Positions 55,149-63,686 of a stretch of 64,000 nucleotides of DNA are shown here, piece after piece. How positions within the stretch are numbered: position 1 is the stretch's first letter; each line of letters starts with the position of its first letter. The notes below the pieces were generated by a model, which worked only from the letters and a program-made list of their open reading frames with translations, was not told where the DNA came from and made no database searches. The stretch covers positions 1,654,501 through 1,718,500 of the forward strand of contig NZ_CABVGP010000001.1 in NCBI RefSeq assembly GCF_902497555.1. Reading direction: 5' to 3'. Both the position numbers and the translations under genes were made by a program. This stretch comes from Amycolatopsis camponoti. Lineage in GTDB: Bacteria > Actinomycetota > Actinomycetes > Mycobacteriales > Pseudonocardiaceae.

Positions 55149-55171
55149 GGGCGACGGCTACGCTGGGTGGC

Positions 55172-55798
55172 GTGTCTCGTGTGGTGATTCTCGACTACGG
55201 CTCCGGCAACCTCCGCTCCGCCGAACGCGCCGTGGCGCGCGCCGGGGCCGAAGTCGAGGTCACCGCCGACCCTCATGCCGCGATCGAGGCCGACGGCCTG
55301 GTCGTGCCCGGGGTCGGCGCGTACTCGGCGTGCATGGCGGGACTGCTGGACGTCAAGGGCCACCGGATCATCGGCAAGCGCCTCGCCGGCGGCCGTCCCG
55401 TGCTCGGCATCTGCGTCGGCATGCAGATCCTCTTCTCCCGCGGCGTCGAGCACGGCGAGGAGACCGAGGGCACGGGGGAGTGGCCGGGCGTCGTCGACCG
55501 GCTGAACGCCGACGTCCTGCCGCACATGGGCTGGAACACGGTGCGCGCGCCGGCCGATTCGCAGCTCTTCGCCGGGCTCGACCCCGCGGAGCGCTTCTAC
55601 TTCGTGCACTCCTACGCGGCGCGCAAGTGGGAGCTGGAATCCGGGATCGGCCAGGCACCCAAGGTCACCTGGGCCAATCACGGCGAGGACTTCGTCGCGG
55701 CGGTCGAAAACGGGCCGCTCTGGGCCACCCAGTTCCACCCGGAGAAGTCCGGCGACGCGGGCGCGCAGCTGCTGAAGAACTGGCTCGCGACCCTCTGA
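55172..55798 (+). CDS. hisH: Imidazole glycerol phosphate synthase, glutaminase subunit
   Basis: Supplies ammonia to HisF. The 208-residue class I glutaminase has [10 protein letters not shown] at the start, the nucleophile in GICVGMQ near residue 81 and the FHPEKSG His/Glu pair near 190. GTG 55172 is the start. It is separated from hisD-hisC-hisB by about 12.6 kb, while priA follows. hisF is not in the window. Confidence 0.95.
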   Translation: MSRVVILDYGSGNLRSAERAVARAGAEVEVTADPHAAIEADGLVVPGVGAYSACMAGLLDVKGHRIIGKRLAGGRPVLGICVGMQILFSRGVEHGEETEGTGEWPGVVDRLNADVLPHMGWNTVRAPADSQLFAGLDPAERFYFVHSYAARKWELESGIGQAPKVTWANHGEDFVAAVENGPLWATQFHPEKSGDAGAQLLKNWLATL

Positions 55799-55834
55799 CC
55801 GGGTGACGGGGGTCTCCGCTTTAGAGTTACCGGC

Positions 55835-56572
55835 GTGACTTTCACGCTGCTTCCCGCCGTTGATGTGGCCGATGGCCAGGCCGTGCGACTCGTCCAGGGC
55901 GAGGCCGGCACCGAGACCTCCTATGGCAGCCCGCTGGAAGCGGCGCTCGCCTGGGAGCGCGACGGCGCCGAGTGGATCCACCTGGTCGACCTCGACGCCG
56001 CCTTCGGCAAGGGCAGCAACCGCGAGCTGCTCGCCGACGTCGTCGGCCGGCTCGACGTCCAGGTCGAGCTCTCCGGCGGCATCCGCGACGACGCGTCGCT
56101 GAAGGCCGCGCTGGCCACCGGTGCCCGCCGCGTCAACCTCGGCACCGCCGCGCTCGAGGACCCGGAGTGGACCGCCCGCGTGATCGGCGAGTACGGCGAC
56201 CGCGTCGCGATCGGCCTCGACGTGCGGATCACCGAGGCGGGCCACCGCCTGTCGGCCCGCGGCTGGACCTCCGACGGCGGCGACCTGTGGGAGGTCCTCG
56301 ACCGCCTGGACCGCGACGGCGCGTCCCGCTACGTCGTGACGGACGTGAGCAAGGACGGCACCCTGCGCGGCCCGAACCTCGAGCTGCTGCGCGACGTCGT
56401 CGCCCGCACCGACGCACCGGTGATCGCCTCCGGCGGCGTGTCCAGTGTGGACGACCTGGTCGCGCTGGCCGGGCTGGCTTCGGACGGGGTCGAGGGCTCG
56501 ATCGTCGGGAAGGCTCTGTACGCGGGGGCCTTCACGCTGCCCGAGGCGCTGGCCGCGGTCGCGAAGGTCTAG
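55835..56572 (+). CDS. priA: Phosphoribosyl isomerase A (bifunctional HisA/TrpF)
   Basis: A 245-residue beta/alpha-barrel isomerase. The catalytic aspartates are seen in [10 protein letters not shown] and [12 protein letters not shown]. In actinobacteria this enzyme commonly serves both histidine (HisA) and tryptophan (TrpF) synthesis; dual use here is from family knowledge. GTG 55835 is the start, 36 bases after hisH. Confidence 0.94.
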   Translation: MTFTLLPAVDVADGQAVRLVQGEAGTETSYGSPLEAALAWERDGAEWIHLVDLDAAFGKGSNRELLADVVGRLDVQVELSGGIRDDASLKAALATGARRVNLGTAALEDPEWTARVIGEYGDRVAIGLDVRITEAGHRLSARGWTSDGGDLWEVLDRLDRDGASRYVVTDVSKDGTLRGPNLELLRDVVARTDAPVIASGGVSSVDDLVALAGLASDGVEGSIVGKALYAGAFTLPEALAAVAKV

Positions 56573-56730
56573 CCGGGCGGGTCACGGTTCGTGCGGCGGG
56601 GCACTCGGAGCTGCGGCTGCGCGGGCCTGGTCGACGACGCGGCCCGTGCGGCGCCGGCATTACCTCCGGCGTAATCGACGGTGGTCGCGAGAAGCGTCAG
56701 GATTCCTTTCACGCCAACGAAAGGGACGCC

Positions 56731-57081
56731 ATGACCGCCTACGGACTCGCCCACCTGCGCCCGCCCGCCGTGCTGCCTGAGGACGTCTTCGAGTACTTGG
56801 AACGCATCCAGGCGACGCTCGATCCGTACGGCGGGAAGTTCGTCGTGCACGGTTCGCCGGTGCACGTCGTGGAAGGCGAATGGCCCGGTGCGCTCGTCGT
56901 CATCGAGTTCCCGGGCCTCGACGCCGCGCGCGAGTGGTACGACTCACCCGCCTACCGCGAGATCCTGCGCCTGCGCGCCGACCACATCCCCGGTGACCTG
57001 GTGCTCGTCGAAGGCTGCGGCCCGGACCACGACTCGGCCGCCATGGCCGCGGCGATGCGCGCGGCGAGCGTGCCCCGATAA
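56731..57081 (+). CDS. DUF1330-family protein
   Basis: A 116-residue protein of the dimeric alpha/beta-barrel type with the DUF1330 pattern KFVVHGSPVHVVEGEW and EFPGLDAAREWYDSPAY. The function is unknown. ATG 56731 has GAAAGGGA upstream. The 158 bases before it hold no evident gene and may contain its promoter. Confidence 0.88.
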   Translation: MTAYGLAHLRPPAVLPEDVFEYLERIQATLDPYGGKFVVHGSPVHVVEGEWPGALVVIEFPGLDAAREWYDSPAYREILRLRADHIPGDLVLVEGCGPDHDSAAMAAAMRAASVPR

Positions 57082-57121
57082 GGGGCTGACAGCGGCGGCC
57101 GGGGGCCGTAGGTTGCCGCGG

Positions 57122-57598
57122 GTGGAGGAGATCGTCACCCAGCTCGAAATGACCGCCGCCGACCAGCTCAACCCGGCGCCGGCCGTCGACGGCGTCGCGC
57201 TCCAACCCACCGGACCGGGGCCGGTGATCCGCGATCTGCACGTCCGGATCGGGACGCCGTACCGGTGGCCGAGTGCGTCCAGGACCGACGAGGACTGGGA
57301 AAGCTGGCTGGCCGAACCGAACCGGCGGTACCGGCTCATCGAATACCGCGGCGACGTCGCGGGCGCCGCCGACGTCGAGTCGCAGCCCGGCGGCGACGTC
57401 GAGATCACCACCTTCGGCCTGCTGCCGGAGTTCGTCGGCAAGGGGCTCGGCGGCTACGCGCTCACCCTCGTCGTGGCCGACGCGTGGGCACTCCCCGGCA
57501 CGAAAAGGGTCTGGCTGCACACCTCGACGCTCGATCACCCGAACGCCCTGCCGAACTACCTGCGCCGCGGCTTCCGCGGGTTCAGTCGTCCAGCTTGA
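57122..57598 (+). CDS. GNAT-family N-acetyltransferase
   Basis: A ~158-residue protein with the acetyl-CoA binding segment LLPEFVGKGLGGYALTLVV near residue 100 and WLHTSTLDHPNALPNY. Its substrate is unknown. GTG 57122 is the likely start; ATG 57149 is an alternative. The 3' end overlaps the convergent PPOX-type gene by 17 bases. Confidence 0.85.
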   Translation: MEEIVTQLEMTAADQLNPAPAVDGVALQPTGPGPVIRDLHVRIGTPYRWPSASRTDEDWESWLAEPNRRYRLIEYRGDVAGAADVESQPGGDVEITTFGLLPEFVGKGLGGYALTLVVADAWALPGTKRVWLHTSTLDHPNALPNYLRRGFRGFSRPA

Positions 57599-57968
57599 CG
57601 GCGATCCCGACCGTCCGGTCGGCCGGGCCGCGCAGCTTCGAGAAGAACATCGACAGGCGCCCGAAGACGCCGTACTTGCGCCCGATCACGCCCTGGACCC
57701 GCCGGGTGTCGTCGAGGTCCAGCAGCCGGGCCTGCCCGCTGACCTTCGCGCCGTGGGTCTTGCGGCCGCGGAGGTCGCAGGCCTGCACCTCCACCCGGCC
57801 GCTGTTGCGGATGCGCTTGACCTTGCCGACGTCGCGCACGGAGTTGAAGACGAGCTCGCCGCCGTCGCCCGCCACCCAGATCGGGGTCGGCACCGCGCGC
57901 CCGTCGCGGCGGAACGTGGTCAGGACGACGTAGCGCTCGGCCGCGAGCCGGTCCGTTTCGGATGCCAT
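57582..57968 (-). CDS. PPOX-class F420-dependent oxidoreductase
   Basis: A 128-residue split-barrel flavin/deazaflavin-binding protein (YVVLTTFRRDGRAVPTPIW, KVKRIRNSGRVEVQ). Members of this group reduce small molecules with F420H2. The substrate is unknown. With the Ddn-type domain at 42612 it indicates F420 use by this organism. Confidence 0.87.
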   Translation of the reverse strand: MASETDRLAAERYVVLTTFRRDGRAVPTPIWVAGDGGELVFNSVRDVGKVKRIRNSGRVEVQACDLRGRKTHGAKVSGQARLLDLDDTRRVQGVIGRKYGVFGRLSMFFSKLRGPADRTVGIAVKLDD

Positions 57969-57981
57969 GGCACCACGGTAG

Positions 57982-58716
57982 TCACGGCGTCCGGCGCCGC
58001 AAGGTCGCCGCGCCGAACACCAGCGCCAGCAGCGCGCAGCAGGCCACCACCACGAGGTTGCGCAGGATCACCGCGTCGATCGTGCTGGACGCCGTGACGC
58101 GGGTCAGCGCTTCGACCGCGTACGACAGCGGCATGACGTCCGACAGCCACCGCAGCAGCCAGCCCATGTCGGCACGGGGCACGAACAGCCCGCACAGCAG
58201 GATCTGCGGCAGCACGAACACCGGCATGAACTGGATGGCCTGGAACTCGGTGCGCGCGAACGCGCTGACGAACAGCCCGAGCGCCATGCCCAGCAGCGCG
58301 TCGAGGACGGCGATCACCAGCAGCATCACGACCGAACCGGCGAGGTCGAGACCGAGCCACCCCAGCGAGACGCCCGCCGCGAGCGCCACCTGGACGACGG
58401 CGATCGAGCCGAACGCCAGCGCGTAGCCGAAGAGCAGGTCGAGCCGGCCGATGGGGAGCGTCATCAGGCGTTCGAGGGTGGCGGTGGTCCGCTCCCGCAG
58501 CGTCGTGATCGACGCGATGAGGAACATGATCAGGAACGGGAACACCCCGAGCAGCGCGGGCGCGATGCGGCTGAACACCAGCGTCGAGTTGAAGACGTAG
58601 CGCAGCAGCACCATCAGGAGCGTGGGCACCACGATCAGCATCACGACGGTGCGCGGGTCGTGCCGCAGCTGCGTGAGGATGCGCCGGGTGGTGGCGAGCG
58701 TCAGCGCCGGGTTCAC
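57982..58716 (-). CDS. ABC-2 type exporter permease
   Basis: A 244-residue membrane protein with six predicted helices and the ABC-2 signature region (TTLRERTTATLERLMTLPI). It pairs with the ATPase encoded just upstream, whose stop overlaps its start. The likely role is drug or lipid export. Confidence 0.92.
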   Translation of the reverse strand: MNPALTLATTRRILTQLRHDPRTVVMLIVVPTLLMVLLRYVFNSTLVFSRIAPALLGVFPFLIMFLIASITTLRERTTATLERLMTLPIGRLDLLFGYALAFGSIAVVQVALAAGVSLGWLGLDLAGSVVMLLVIAVLDALLGMALGLFVSAFARTEFQAIQFMPVFVLPQILLCGLFVPRADMGWLLRWLSDVMPLSYAVEALTRVTASSTIDAVILRNLVVVACCALLALVFGAATLRRRTP

Positions 58717-59426
58717 GACGCGGCCCGCACGAGGTGCAGGAAGGCGCCTTCGAGGTCGGCGGCGCCGGTGCGTTCGCGCAGGGCGAGCGGTGCGTCGTCG
58801 GCCAGCAGGACGCCTTCGCGCATCAGCAGGAGCCGGTCGCAGCGCGCCGCCTCGTCCATGACGTGGCTGGACACGAGCAGCGTGGCGCCGCCGTCGGCGA
58901 GCCGGCGGAAGAGCGCCCAGAGCTCGTCGCGCAGCACGGGGTCGAGCCCGACGGTGGGCTCGTCGAGCACGAGCAGTTCCGGCTCGCCGAGCAGCGCGAC
59001 GGCGAGGTTCGCGCGGTTGTGCTGCCCGCCCGACAGTGACCCGACGAGCTTGCCGGCGTGGTCCGTCAGGCCGACTTCGTCGATCACCCGGTCCACATCG
59101 GACGCCGGCGCTCGCAGCACCGCGGCGAAGTACCGCAACGCTTCGCGCACGGTCAGGTCGGCGTAGATCGCCGGATTCTGGGTGGCGTACCCGATCCGGC
59201 GCCGCAGCGGCGGGCTGCCGGCGGGCAGGCCCAGCACGGTGACGGTGCCGCCTTCGACGATCTGCACGCCGACGATCGCCCGCATCAGCGTGGTCTTGCC
59301 GCAGCCGCTCGGGCCGAGCAGCCCGGTGACGGCACCGCGCGGCACCGCGAAGCTCACGTCCCGCACCACCATCCGGCCTCCGCGCCGGACCCGCAGGCCG
59401 GTGACCTCGAGCGCAGAATTAGTCAT
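58713..59426 (-). CDS. ABC transporter ATP-binding protein
   Basis: A 237-residue ATPase with Walker A GPSGCGKTT near residue 38, signature LSGGQ (followed by HNRANLA) near 135, and Walker B LLVLDEPTVGLDP near 155. It is DrrA-like. ATG 59426 lies in the loop of a perfect inverted repeat (59409-59444), so transcription or translation may be controlled there. Confidence 0.94.
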   Translation of the reverse strand: MTNSALEVTGLRVRRGGRMVVRDVSFAVPRGAVTGLLGPSGCGKTTLMRAIVGVQIVEGGTVTVLGLPAGSPPLRRRIGYATQNPAIYADLTVREALRYFAAVLRAPASDVDRVIDEVGLTDHAGKLVGSLSGGQHNRANLAVALLGEPELLVLDEPTVGLDPVLRDELWALFRRLADGGATLLVSSHVMDEAARCDRLLLMREGVLLADDAPLALRERTGAADLEGAFLHLVRAAS

Positions 59427-59444
59427 GTGTTTAATTCTGCGCTC
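59409..59444. promoter_or_regulatory. Perfect 13-bp inverted repeat spanning the exporter start codon
   Basis: GAGCGCAGAATTA (59409-59421) and TAATTCTGCGCTC (59432-59444) are perfect arms around a 10-base centre containing the ATG (complement of 59424-59426). It could be a repressor operator over the transcription start or an RNA hairpin with the start codon in its loop. Confidence 0.65.
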
Positions 59445-59528
59445 GGTGAGTTCCCGGAGTCAAGAGCCCGCCGGGCGGCGTGAAAAACGCCTAGTCCGTT
59501 CGCCGGGAGAACCCCACACGACCGGCGG

Positions 59529-59559
59529 AAGCGTTTCAACACCTGCGTCTGAAACGCTT
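59529..59559. promoter_or_regulatory. Inverted repeat AAGCGTTTCA upstream of membrane gene
   Basis: AAGCGTTTCA (59529-59538) and TGAAACGCTT (59550-59559) are perfect arms 11 bases apart, 39 bases before the next start. GAAACGCTT-type sites are typical of LacI-family regulators, but no such regulator is in the window. Confidence 0.5.
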
Positions 59560-59597
59560 TATGGACTGGGGGGTTTCCTGATCTGGAGGGCATGTCG

Positions 59598-60545
59598 ATG
59601 GCCGTCACACAGCAGGTACCGGTTCATCCGCAAGCACAGTTCTTCGGCGCGGGGCCCTATCCCACGCGCCGCGCGGCGATCGCCGTCGTCGCGGTCCTCG
59701 CCGGCTTCGCGCTGACCGCCCTGTGGTCCGCGCCGTTCGTCGACTCCGTCATCGGCGACAGCGTCGCGAACGGGCTGCTCGGTTACGACGCGAAAGCCAC
59801 GCCGATCAGCGGCGTCCTCGCCGGGACGCTCTTCGCGTTCGTCTCCGGCCTCGCGGGGTCCTTCACCGCCTGCAACATCGCCGCGTTCGGCGCGGTCGCC
59901 CCGCTCGTCGGCGGCCAGGCCGGGGAGAAACGGCGCTTCGCCACCACGCTCAAGCCGCTGGGCTGGATCGCCGCGGGCATGCTCGCGGTGTCGATCGTCT
60001 ACGGCGTCATCGTCGCACTGGTCGGCACGCGGATGCCGCAGTTCTCCACCGCGCAGACGTCCGGGCTGAGCCCGCGCAGCGTCCAGTCGATGGTCGCGTT
60101 CGGTGTCGTCGGGCTGGTGTTCCTGGTCATGGGCCTGATCGCGCTCGGCATCCTCCCGAACCCGTTCGCCGGGTTCGTCGCCCGCCACCCCGCGGCCCCG
60201 CTCGTCCTGATGGGCGCGCTCATCGGCGGGTTCCTCATCGGCCGTCCGTACCCGCTGTTCCGGATCATGTTCCGCAGCGCCGCCGAGGAGCACAACGTCC
60301 TGTACGGCGCGGCCGCGTTCGCGCTGCAGTCGGTCGGCAACATCGTCGTCATGGCGGTGCTGTTCCTGCTCCTCACGCACGCCACCGGCGGCCGCGTGCA
60401 GCGCTGGCTCGCCGCGAAACCCGCCCGGATCGCGACGGTGACCGGCGCGGCGCTGCTCGTCGGCGGCACGTTCACGCTGCTCTACTGGGACGTTCGCGTG
60501 CTCGGCCGGCTCGGGATCATCTGGTTCCCCATGGTCAGCTGGTAG
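59598..60545 (+). CDS. Polytopic membrane protein
   Basis: A 315-residue protein with about eight membrane helices. A short segment GSFTACNIAAFGAVAPLVG between helices recalls the DsbD/CcdA superfamily but lacks its cysteine pair, so the assignment is weak. ATG 59598 has GGAGGG seven bases upstream; ATG 59592 is too close to that site. The 3' end overlaps the convergent gene by 11 bases. Confidence 0.7.
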   Translation: MAVTQQVPVHPQAQFFGAGPYPTRRAAIAVVAVLAGFALTALWSAPFVDSVIGDSVANGLLGYDAKATPISGVLAGTLFAFVSGLAGSFTACNIAAFGAVAPLVGGQAGEKRRFATTLKPLGWIAAGMLAVSIVYGVIVALVGTRMPQFSTAQTSGLSPRSVQSMVAFGVVGLVFLVMGLIALGILPNPFAGFVARHPAAPLVLMGALIGGFLIGRPYPLFRIMFRSAAEEHNVLYGAAAFALQSVGNIVVMAVLFLLLTHATGGRVQRWLAAKPARIATVTGAALLVGGTFTLLYWDVRVLGRLGIIWFPMVSW

Positions 60546-61506
60546 CCCGCCCGAGCCACCGGTAATCAGGCGAGGGGTCGAGCCGGACGCCGTCCGCGAC
60601 GGCGACCAGCTCGGCCTCCGGCCGCGCGCCCGACACCGTCAGCCAGCGCCCGGACGGCAGGCGGACGGCGACGGTCGCTTCGCGGCCGGCCACGAAGAAC
60701 CCCTGGCCGCCGCGGACGGTGACGGGGGCGGCACCGGTCACGCCGGGGGAGCCCGCGCTCGCCGTGACGCGGACCGCCGGCACCGACGGCCGCGCGGGGT
60801 CGGCCGCGGTCAGCTCGGTGCTCGCGTCGCCCGGGCCGGTGCCCTTCACGGCGGCTGACCGTTCGGTCAGCCCCGCCGGGAGCGCGCCGAACCGCAGCTC
60901 CCCGCGGACGCCGACCGGCGCGGCGGTGACCCCTTGAGCGATCCACAGGGCCACCAAGCGGGCTTCCGGGACCCCGGTGACCCGCGCGGTCAAGACGTGG
61001 TCGTCGTCGGCGAGCCAGGTGATCAGCGCGGCCGTCCCGGTGTCGCCGGTGACCATCGCGACGCGGCCGCGCACCAGGACCTGGTCGCGGATCGACGCGA
61101 TCCGCAGCTCGGTCTGCGACCACTCGGGGTCGGCGGTCGAGTAGACCGACAGCGTGACCTCCGCGGGGCCGGCGAACCACCGCCGGACCTGCGGCGCGGT
61201 GCCGGGTCCGCCTTCGCGGTACTGCTCGGTGAAGCCGTCCGGCAGCCAGCCGGGGCTGTAGCCGAGCACCGGGCGGCTCGCGGCCGGGTCGAGGTCCGGG
61301 GTGGTGATCGCCCGCGTACCCACGAAGACCCCGGCGACCAGCACGACCACCGCCGCGGCGACCAGGGCCAGCTTCGTCGCCGGACGCCGCTGCCGCCCGG
61401 CCCGGGCCAGCGCGTCCCGGACCGCGTCGCCGTCCGGGGCGCGGGCGGCGAGGCGGTCGAGGCTGTCCCGGATCAGCGTCTCGGTGTCGTGCTCGCTGCG
61501 GGTCAT
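60535..61506 (-). CDS. Membrane-anchored partner of SigE-family sigma factor
   Basis: A 323-residue protein with a cytosolic N-terminus (~1-45), one membrane helix (LALVAAAVVVLVAGVFVG, near 48-65) and a large outer domain. ATG 61506 overlaps the stop of the sigma-factor gene. This layout and the coupling fit an anti-sigma or sigma-linked sensor, though no zinc-anti-sigma motif is seen. Confidence 0.78.
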   Translation of the reverse strand: MTRSEHDTETLIRDSLDRLAARAPDGDAVRDALARAGRQRRPATKLALVAAAVVVLVAGVFVGTRAITTPDLDPAASRPVLGYSPGWLPDGFTEQYREGGPGTAPQVRRWFAGPAEVTLSVYSTADPEWSQTELRIASIRDQVLVRGRVAMVTGDTGTAALITWLADDDHVLTARVTGVPEARLVALWIAQGVTAAPVGVRGELRFGALPAGLTERSAAVKGTGPGDASTELTAADPARPSVPAVRVTASAGSPGVTGAAPVTVRGGQGFFVAGREATVAVRLPSGRWLTVSGARPEAELVAVADGVRLDPSPDYRWLGRATS

Positions 61507-61997
61507 TCGGGGGCTCCGGTGAGGATCGTGGGGTGCGGGGCCTGGCGCAGGGCCGCGAGGGCGCGGGAGATCTGGCTGCGCACGGTGGAGGTGCCGCAGC
61601 GCAGGACGGCGGCGATCTCGGAGTCGGAGTAGTTCTCGTAGTAGCGCAGGACGATCGCCGCGCGCTGCTTGCGGGGCAGCGTCGCCAGGAGGCCGAGCAT
61701 GGCGTCCCGCTCGTCGTAGGCGGCCGACGGGTCGGCTTGCGGCGGGCCGAGCGCGTCGAGGACGTCGTGACTGCTCGGCACCATCCGCCGCACCGCCCGC
61801 CGGCGCCACGACAGGTACTCGTTGGTGATCATCCGCCGGACGTAGGCAGGCGGCGCGTCGATGCCGTCCCAGCGCTGCTGGGCGCGCAGCAGCACGTCCT
61901 GGACGATGTCCTGCGCGAGGTGCGGGTCGTTCGTCAGGACGGTCGCGTAGCGCAGCAGCCCCTCCAGCCGCTCCGCCACGAACTCTTCGAATCCCAC
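61503..61997 (-). CDS. SigE-family ECF RNA polymerase sigma factor
   Basis: A 164-residue factor with region 2 (LLRYATVLTNDPHLAQDIVQDVL) and region 4 (LPRKQRAAIVLRYYENYSDSEIAAVL, then STVRSQISRAL). It is of the short actinobacterial SigE type. GTG 61997 is the start. It overlaps the membrane partner downstream. Confidence 0.92.
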   Translation of the reverse strand: MGFEEFVAERLEGLLRYATVLTNDPHLAQDIVQDVLLRAQQRWDGIDAPPAYVRRMITNEYLSWRRRAVRRMVPSSHDVLDALGPPQADPSAAYDERDAMLGLLATLPRKQRAAIVLRYYENYSDSEIAAVLRCGTSTVRSQISRALAALRQAPHPTILTGAPE

Positions 61998-62049
61998 CCC
62001 CTATGGACGCACGAGGGCGCCTGGGTGCTGCACGCGGGCGGCGATTTCT

Positions 62050-63549
62050 TCAGCAGTTCGGCGTCACGCCGTCGAAGGACGCGCAGTCGTCCTGGTTCCA
62101 CGGGTCGTTCTGCCACTGCTCCGGGGTGAGGGTGCGGGAGCTGTCGCCGGCGACGAACGTCCACGGGCCGACGTAGTCGTTGCTGTACCAGTAGTTGTCC
62201 TGGTCGTGGGTGATCGCCTCCTGCACGACGGTCGCCCGGTACGGCGACCAGGCCGGGTAGGTGCCGTAGTTCGACAGCACCGCCATCCGGCCGCACAGGC
62301 CGGCGCAGCCCGGCCGGGCGGGGTCGAAGCGGAAGGTGTTCGAGTGGATTTCGACCCGCTGGGTCTTCCACCGGCAGTCGTCGAACAACGGCTCGTCGTC
62401 GATGCCCGGCGCCGAGCACCGGGTCCGGTCGGTGACCAGCTTGGTGCAGCTCGCGCTGGACGTGTTCGCCGGGCTGTTGCAGAAGCGGTCGGCGTTCTCC
62501 CACAGCGTGATCGCGGACCAGTTGTCCTCGAAGGTGTTGCCGTAGACGTCGAGGACGTCGGTGCGGGCCGGGACGCGCGGTTCGCCGCCGGACTCGGACA
62601 GGTACACCGCCGCGGACGGGAAGTTGTCGCCGCGGGACGCGCGCCGGCTGCCGGCCACCACGTTGTTGCGGCGGATGACGTTGTGCCGGATGACGACGTT
62701 GTAGCTGATCTCGTAGAAGATCGCTTCGGCGTCGTTGTCCTCGATGAGGTTGTCTTCGATCAGGAAATCGTTGTCGTTGGTGTCGGCCCACAGGCCGGCG
62801 CCGTGGTTGTGGTGGATCCAATTGCCACGGACGTCGGCGCCGTTCACGGCCCAGAACTTGATTCCACCGCTGCACCCGCAGCCGGGGTTGCGCGTTTCCC
62901 AGTCGTCGACGTTGTTGTCCGAGATTTCGTTGCCCTCGACGACGAGCCCGGTGATCGCATTGTCGGGGCGGTAGGCGTTCATCCCGTACTGCCCGTTGCC
63001 GCGCAGGCAGTTCGCCCGCACAACCTGGCGGATCCCCGCCATCAGCGCGGCGCCGCGGTTGTTCTGAATGGTGCTGTTCTCGATCACCCAGTGCTCGCCG
63101 GAGTCGTGGTTGACCACGCCCTGGTCCTGCGGGGCGACGAAGTTCTGGATGGTGAGGCCGCGGATGACGACGTCCTTCGCCTGCTGGGTGAACGCGGCCT
63201 GGTTGATCCCGCCGCCGTCGAGCACGGCGCCGGGTGCGCCGAGGTAGACGTCGCCGTCCTTGGGGATGACCTGGCCGAACTGGTCCGCGGCCAGGCGGTG
63301 GGTGCCCGGTGGCAGCCAGAAGGTGGTCCCGGGTGCCGCGGACCGCGTCTTGACCGACAGGTCGCCCTCGACGCCCGCGTCGACGACCACGGCGCCGGCC
63401 GGGGCCTGCGGGTTCAGGGCGGGCTGGTGGTCGCAGACGGCCCCCGTGAGTCCGGCAGCGGCGACGGCGGCGGGCGCGGCGGCCGGGAAAACGGGAATGA
63501 CGAAGGCGGCCGTGAGCAGGACGACGAGCGCGGAATGGGGGCGCGGCAT
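62050..63549 (-). CDS. Secreted right-handed beta-helix protein
   Basis: A 499-residue protein with a signal peptide (residues ~1-32). From ~105 to ~420 it shows recurring short parallel-beta-helix rungs of the type VIRGLTIQNF, WVIENSTIQNN, LIEDNLIEDND and VIRHNVIRRNN. Such proteins often bind or cleave polysaccharides; no lyase catalytic motif is recognised. Several cysteines are in the C-terminal part. Confidence 0.88.
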   Translation of the reverse strand: MPRPHSALVVLLTAAFVIPVFPAAAPAAVAAAGLTGAVCDHQPALNPQAPAGAVVVDAGVEGDLSVKTRSAAPGTTFWLPPGTHRLAADQFGQVIPKDGDVYLGAPGAVLDGGGINQAAFTQQAKDVVIRGLTIQNFVAPQDQGVVNHDSGEHWVIENSTIQNNRGAALMAGIRQVVRANCLRGNGQYGMNAYRPDNAITGLVVEGNEISDNNVDDWETRNPGCGCSGGIKFWAVNGADVRGNWIHHNHGAGLWADTNDNDFLIEDNLIEDNDAEAIFYEISYNVVIRHNVIRRNNVVAGSRRASRGDNFPSAAVYLSESGGEPRVPARTDVLDVYGNTFEDNWSAITLWENADRFCNSPANTSSASCTKLVTDRTRCSAPGIDDEPLFDDCRWKTQRVEIHSNTFRFDPARPGCAGLCGRMAVLSNYGTYPAWSPYRATVVQEAITHDQDNYWYSNDYVGPWTFVAGDSSRTLTPEQWQNDPWNQDDCASFDGVTPNC

Positions 63550-63617
63550 GCCGTGAACCTACGCGAAATCGATGGGGGGAATACCGCCATCAGTGGAACA
63601 CTCCGGTCGTTCGGCGG

Positions 63618-63655
63618 GTGGCCGGTCACGGTTAAAGAATCACGTGACCGGCCAC
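63618..63655 (-). terminator. Terminator of the phytase gene
   Basis: GTGGCCGGTCACG (63618-63630) pairs perfectly with CGTGACCGGCCAC (63643-63655) over a 12-base loop, 32 bases beyond the stop at 63687 on the minus strand. Confidence 0.7.
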
Positions 63656-63686
63656 TGGACAAATGCTGGACAATGAAATTCTCCCC

